Below, one piece after another: positions 5,100 to 6,974 of a stretch of DNA of 6,974 nucleotides. The stretch lies in assembly GCA_030123645.1 (NCBI GenBank), contig JASJYE010000127.1:1-6974 (forward strand). The letters are read 5' to 3'. The position numbers were made by a program, and so were the translations under genes. The stretch is from Candidatus Hydrogenedentota bacterium. GTDB taxonomy: Bacteria > Hydrogenedentota > Hydrogenedentia > Hydrogenedentales > GCA-2746185. Under the pieces are notes generated by a model. It searched no databases. It saw nothing but the letters and a program-made list of their open reading frames with translations, and was not told the DNA's origin. The number at the start of each line of letters is the position of its first letter. The stretch's first letter is position 1.

Positions 5100-6869
5100 T
5101 CAGACCTTGGAGTCTTGCCCGTCCCGTGTGAGCTGATTCACGCCACTCGGAGCTTGTTCCTCGCGCTCTCCGGGCGATGCGTCTTCTTCTTCCGTCTCAT
5201 CGCTCTCTTCCTTCCGGCTTCCCTCGGGCGGCCGAATCAGTACTTCCTCGCCCTCGTGCAGACCCTTGCTTACAACGATGAATTCGAGGGTAAGCGCACC
5301 GGTCTCGATCTCGCGGGCGACGGGGACGCCGTTTTCGATCACGAAACAAACTTGCTTGTTCCCTTGCGGGACGACCGACTGAATCGGGATATACAACACA
5401 TCGTCCAGGCGCTTGATCATGATCGTTACCTCGGCGCTCATGCCGGGTTTGAGCCACTCGTACAAGCCCTTGATTTGCACGGTGGTTTCATAGACCTTGA
5501 GATCGGGGTTCATCCAACGGTTTTCCGCATCCGGCAACACCCCGACCTTGACGACCTCGCCTTCTATCTTCTGCTCCGGATAGGCGTCGACGCGCAAGAT
5601 GGCCTTCTGCCCTACTTCGATCATCTTGATGTCGGACTCGTGGATGTTTACTTTCGCGGCCATGGTCGCCATGTCGGGGATGGTAATGATGGCCTGCTTT
5701 TCGCGAATCGTCGCCCCCTCTTTGATGGGTTCCGCGTCGAAATACCGCGGGCCGCTGCCGCCGTAGACGACGAGGCCCGCACGCTCCGCCACCATGACGC
5801 ATTTGGCGAGCTGATCATGGTATTCCCTGATGCGTTCTCCTTCAATCCTATAGCGCGCCTGGGCGGACAATAGTTTCGCCTTGGCCTGGGCGAGTTTCGA
5901 CAAGGCCTCCTGCTCGGTGCGCTCGAGTTTCCGCTTGGCCTGGATGTAGTCCGATACCAATTTCTCCGCCTGTTTCGGGAATTCGTACTCGATGTAAAGC
6001 TTCTCGGCCGTCTCGGCAGTCTCAACGCTGACCTCCTGCTTGGCTTTCTTAAGCCGCGCAATCTCGAGTTCGTTCGCGGTAATGAAATTCTTACCGAAGA
6101 GGCGCTTCTTCCCGTCGAATTCGGTTTTCGCTACTGCCTCATCGCCTTTCGCAAGCATCAGGTCGTCTTGCATCTTACGAAGCAATTGACTCGCCTCGCC
6201 GCTTCCAAGCAATTCCATGTTGGCATAGGCGCGAAATTCGATGTCCGGGTGTTCAAGCCGCAGCTTCTCGATCGCAATTTCTTCCAGAGTGTTGTCCGCA
6301 GTTTCTTCTTCCGGCGAAAGTTTCAATGCATCGCTTACCGCGCGATCTACTTCGAGTTTATCGATCGCCTCATGCATGCGGGCCGCGACGACGCTGCCGA
6401 GATACTTCTCCATTTCAAGACGGGCGAACTTCATCTCCAGCTCGGCGGCATAGATGTCGCTCTCGCTTTGGTTGATCTGAATATCGTAGCCCTTCTCCGC
6501 TTCGGTCAAGGAGGCCTGCGTACCCCTAATCGTGATCTCGCTTGTTGTGAGCTTATCCTGAATTTCAGAACCGTCCAACTCGACCAGCTTCTTCTTGTTC
6601 TCCACGTCTTCCTCGGTGACGAAGTACCCCTCCTCGATGATGTACAGAATCTTGACGCCTTGCCAGCCTTTGACCCGCGACCTGATCTCCTGGCTTTCGA
6701 GCGCCTCGACATTGCCCCCCTCGAGCACCTTGACGTCTAATCGGCCGCGCCGAACTTCGAAGGTCGTGTAATGAACATCCGGGCCGCGGCTTCCGAGCCA
6801 AATGCCCCCTCCCAACACGGCGGCCACTACTCCCCCGATCATCGCTTTCAGCGCAAAACCTTGTCGCAC
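5100..6869 (-). CDS. HlyD/MacA-type periplasmic adaptor (membrane fusion protein) with long coiled-coil hairpin
   Basis: A 589-residue membrane-anchored periplasmic protein linking an ABC permease to an outer-membrane channel. Order of parts: an N-terminal anchor helix (about 8-26); the first half of the lipoyl/barrel-sandwich domain (about 36-100); a long charged helical region (about 100-355); the second lipoyl half with GLVVYGGSG and IKEGATIREKQAIITIPDM (365-400); a beta-barrel (about 403-485, with the conserved LKPGMSAEV at 473-481); a membrane-proximal domain (about 487-546, IPIQSVV); and an acidic tail (about 550-575). The second hairpin helix shows FITANELEIARLK (262-274), a usual adaptor pattern. 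MacA is about 370 residues, so the excess lies mainly in the hairpin, including a segment at about 160-240 with KLSPEEETADNTLEE, and in the tail. The start is GTG, chosen because AGAGGA lies seven bases upstream and an in-frame TAG lies further upstream with no ATG between. It is first gene of the operon with the permease. Confidence 0.92.
   Translation of the reverse strand: MRQGFALKAMIGGVVAAVLGGGIWLGSRGPDVHYTTFEVRRGRLDVKVLEGGNVEALESQEIRSRVKGWQGVKILYIIEEGYFVTEEDVENKKKLVELDGSEIQDKLTTSEITIRGTQASLTEAEKGYDIQINQSESDIYAAELEMKFARLEMEKYLGSVVAARMHEAIDKLEVDRAVSDALKLSPEEETADNTLEEIAIEKLRLEHPDIEFRAYANMELLGSGEASQLLRKMQDDLMLAKGDEAVAKTEFDGKKRLFGKNFITANELEIARLKKAKQEVSVETAETAEKLYIEYEFPKQAEKLVSDYIQAKRKLERTEQEALSKLAQAKAKLLSAQARYRIEGERIREYHDQLAKCVMVAERAGLVVYGGSGPRYFDAEPIKEGATIREKQAIITIPDMATMAAKVNIHESDIKMIEVGQKAILRVDAYPEQKIEGEVVKVGVLPDAENRWMNPDLKVYETTVQIKGLYEWLKPGMSAEVTIMIKRLDDVLYIPIQSVVPQGNKQVCFVIENGVPVAREIETGALTLEFIVVSKGLHEGEEVLIRPPEGSRKEESDETEEEDASPGEREEQAPSGVNQLTRDGQDSKV
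5105..5108 (-). promoter_or_regulatory. Ribosome binding site of the permease, inside the adaptor gene
   Basis: AAGG on the - strand lies six bases before the permease ATG at 5098 and within the last codons of the adaptor gene. With the TGA-A-ATG junction this indicates translational coupling and supports the chosen permease start. Confidence 0.6.
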
Positions 6870-6876
6870 GAATCCA

Positions 6877-6882
6877 TCCTCT
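6877..6882 (-). promoter_or_regulatory. Strong ribosome binding site fixing the GTG start of the adaptor
   Basis: AGAGGA on the - strand is seven bases upstream of the GTG at 6869-6867. The first in-frame ATG (codon 10) has no comparable site and would cut into the anchor helix, so the GTG is preferred. Confidence 0.7.
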
Positions 6883-6914
6883 AAGTACCGGCTGGTGTCT
6901 ACCCAGTTCTACGG

Positions 6915-6940
6915 ATAGGCGGCCTATACTCATGACCTAT
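6915..6940. repeat. Three ATAGG/CCTAT pentamers at the adaptor promoter
   Basis: On the + strand ATAGG is at 6915-6919, and CCTAT is at 6923-6927 and 6936-6940. The first two form an inverted repeat around CGG, and the last two are direct repeats 13 bases apart. One copy overlaps the predicted -10 and the others lie just downstream of the predicted start, a place where an operator could act. Pentamers are short and could recur by chance. Confidence 0.35.
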
Positions 6941-6967
6941 CATACAACCTTTCCGGGTGAACGCCAA
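6939..6967 (-). promoter_or_regulatory. Candidate sigma70-type promoter for the adaptor-permease operon
   Basis: On the - strand TTGGCG (6967-6962) and TATGAT (6944-6939) are separated by 17 bases, matching 4 of 6 and 5 of 6 consensus positions. The expected start is near 6932, about 60 bases before the GTG. If real, the adaptor is the first gene of the transcript and no ATPase gene shares it from upstream. Confidence 0.5.
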
Positions 6968-6974
6968 GCTTTGC

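Noticed and set aside
5073..5873. A 266-codon + strand open frame opposite the adaptor gene
   Set aside because: It is antisense to the well-supported adaptor and has no family features. The Asp/His/Leu-rich pattern is typical of a shadow frame.

Overview
The window reads as ordinary chromosome of a Gram-negative-type bacterium with fairly high G+C, and it carries scars of past rearrangement. The double-membrane inference comes from a periplasmic adaptor (membrane fusion protein) for an efflux system. The style of the aminotransferase, the long-hairpin adaptor and the serine recombinase remnant suggests an environmental lineage such as Planctomycetota, Hydrogenedentota or a deltaproteobacterial group. 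That placement is a weak inference from family resemblance only.

Left end (1-396): a decayed large serine recombinase on the + strand. It has lost its middle and is frameshifted. Its original C-terminal frame runs into the 3' half of a tRNA-Glu(TTC) gene on the - strand, the usual arrangement for an integrated element whose target was that tRNA. The tRNA has a plausible sigma70-type promoter about 90 bases upstream. A gene-free stretch follows (397-900), which also holds a plausible promoter for the next operon.

Centre (901-3333, +): a fold-type-I PLP aminotransferase of about 443 residues, followed after 36 bases by a polytopic membrane protein of the LPG-synthase-TM / flippase-like family. 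The two are probably co-transcribed.

Toxin-antitoxin scar (3440-3792, +): a short HicB-type antitoxin with its own promoter candidate. One base after its stop codon a GTG opens a frame reading MPKIPALSP, which looks like the start of a HicA toxin. That similarity ends at the stop codon of the convergent permease gene. The antitoxin therefore appears to be an orphan whose toxin was cut off after about nine codons.

Right end (3791-6869, -): a two-gene operon with a MacA/HlyD-type adaptor first, then a MacB/FtsX-type permease. The genes are separated by one base and look translationally coupled. The adaptor starts at a GTG with a good Shine-Dalgarno, downstream of a plausible promoter that overlaps short ATAGG repeats. 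No ATP-binding subunit lies downstream, so the transporter's ATPase must be upstream of the window, elsewhere in the genome, or lost.

I see no CRISPR array, intact transposon or complete new system. The most informative points are the truncated hicA junction, the recombinase/tRNA junction and the incomplete, long-hairpin efflux operon.
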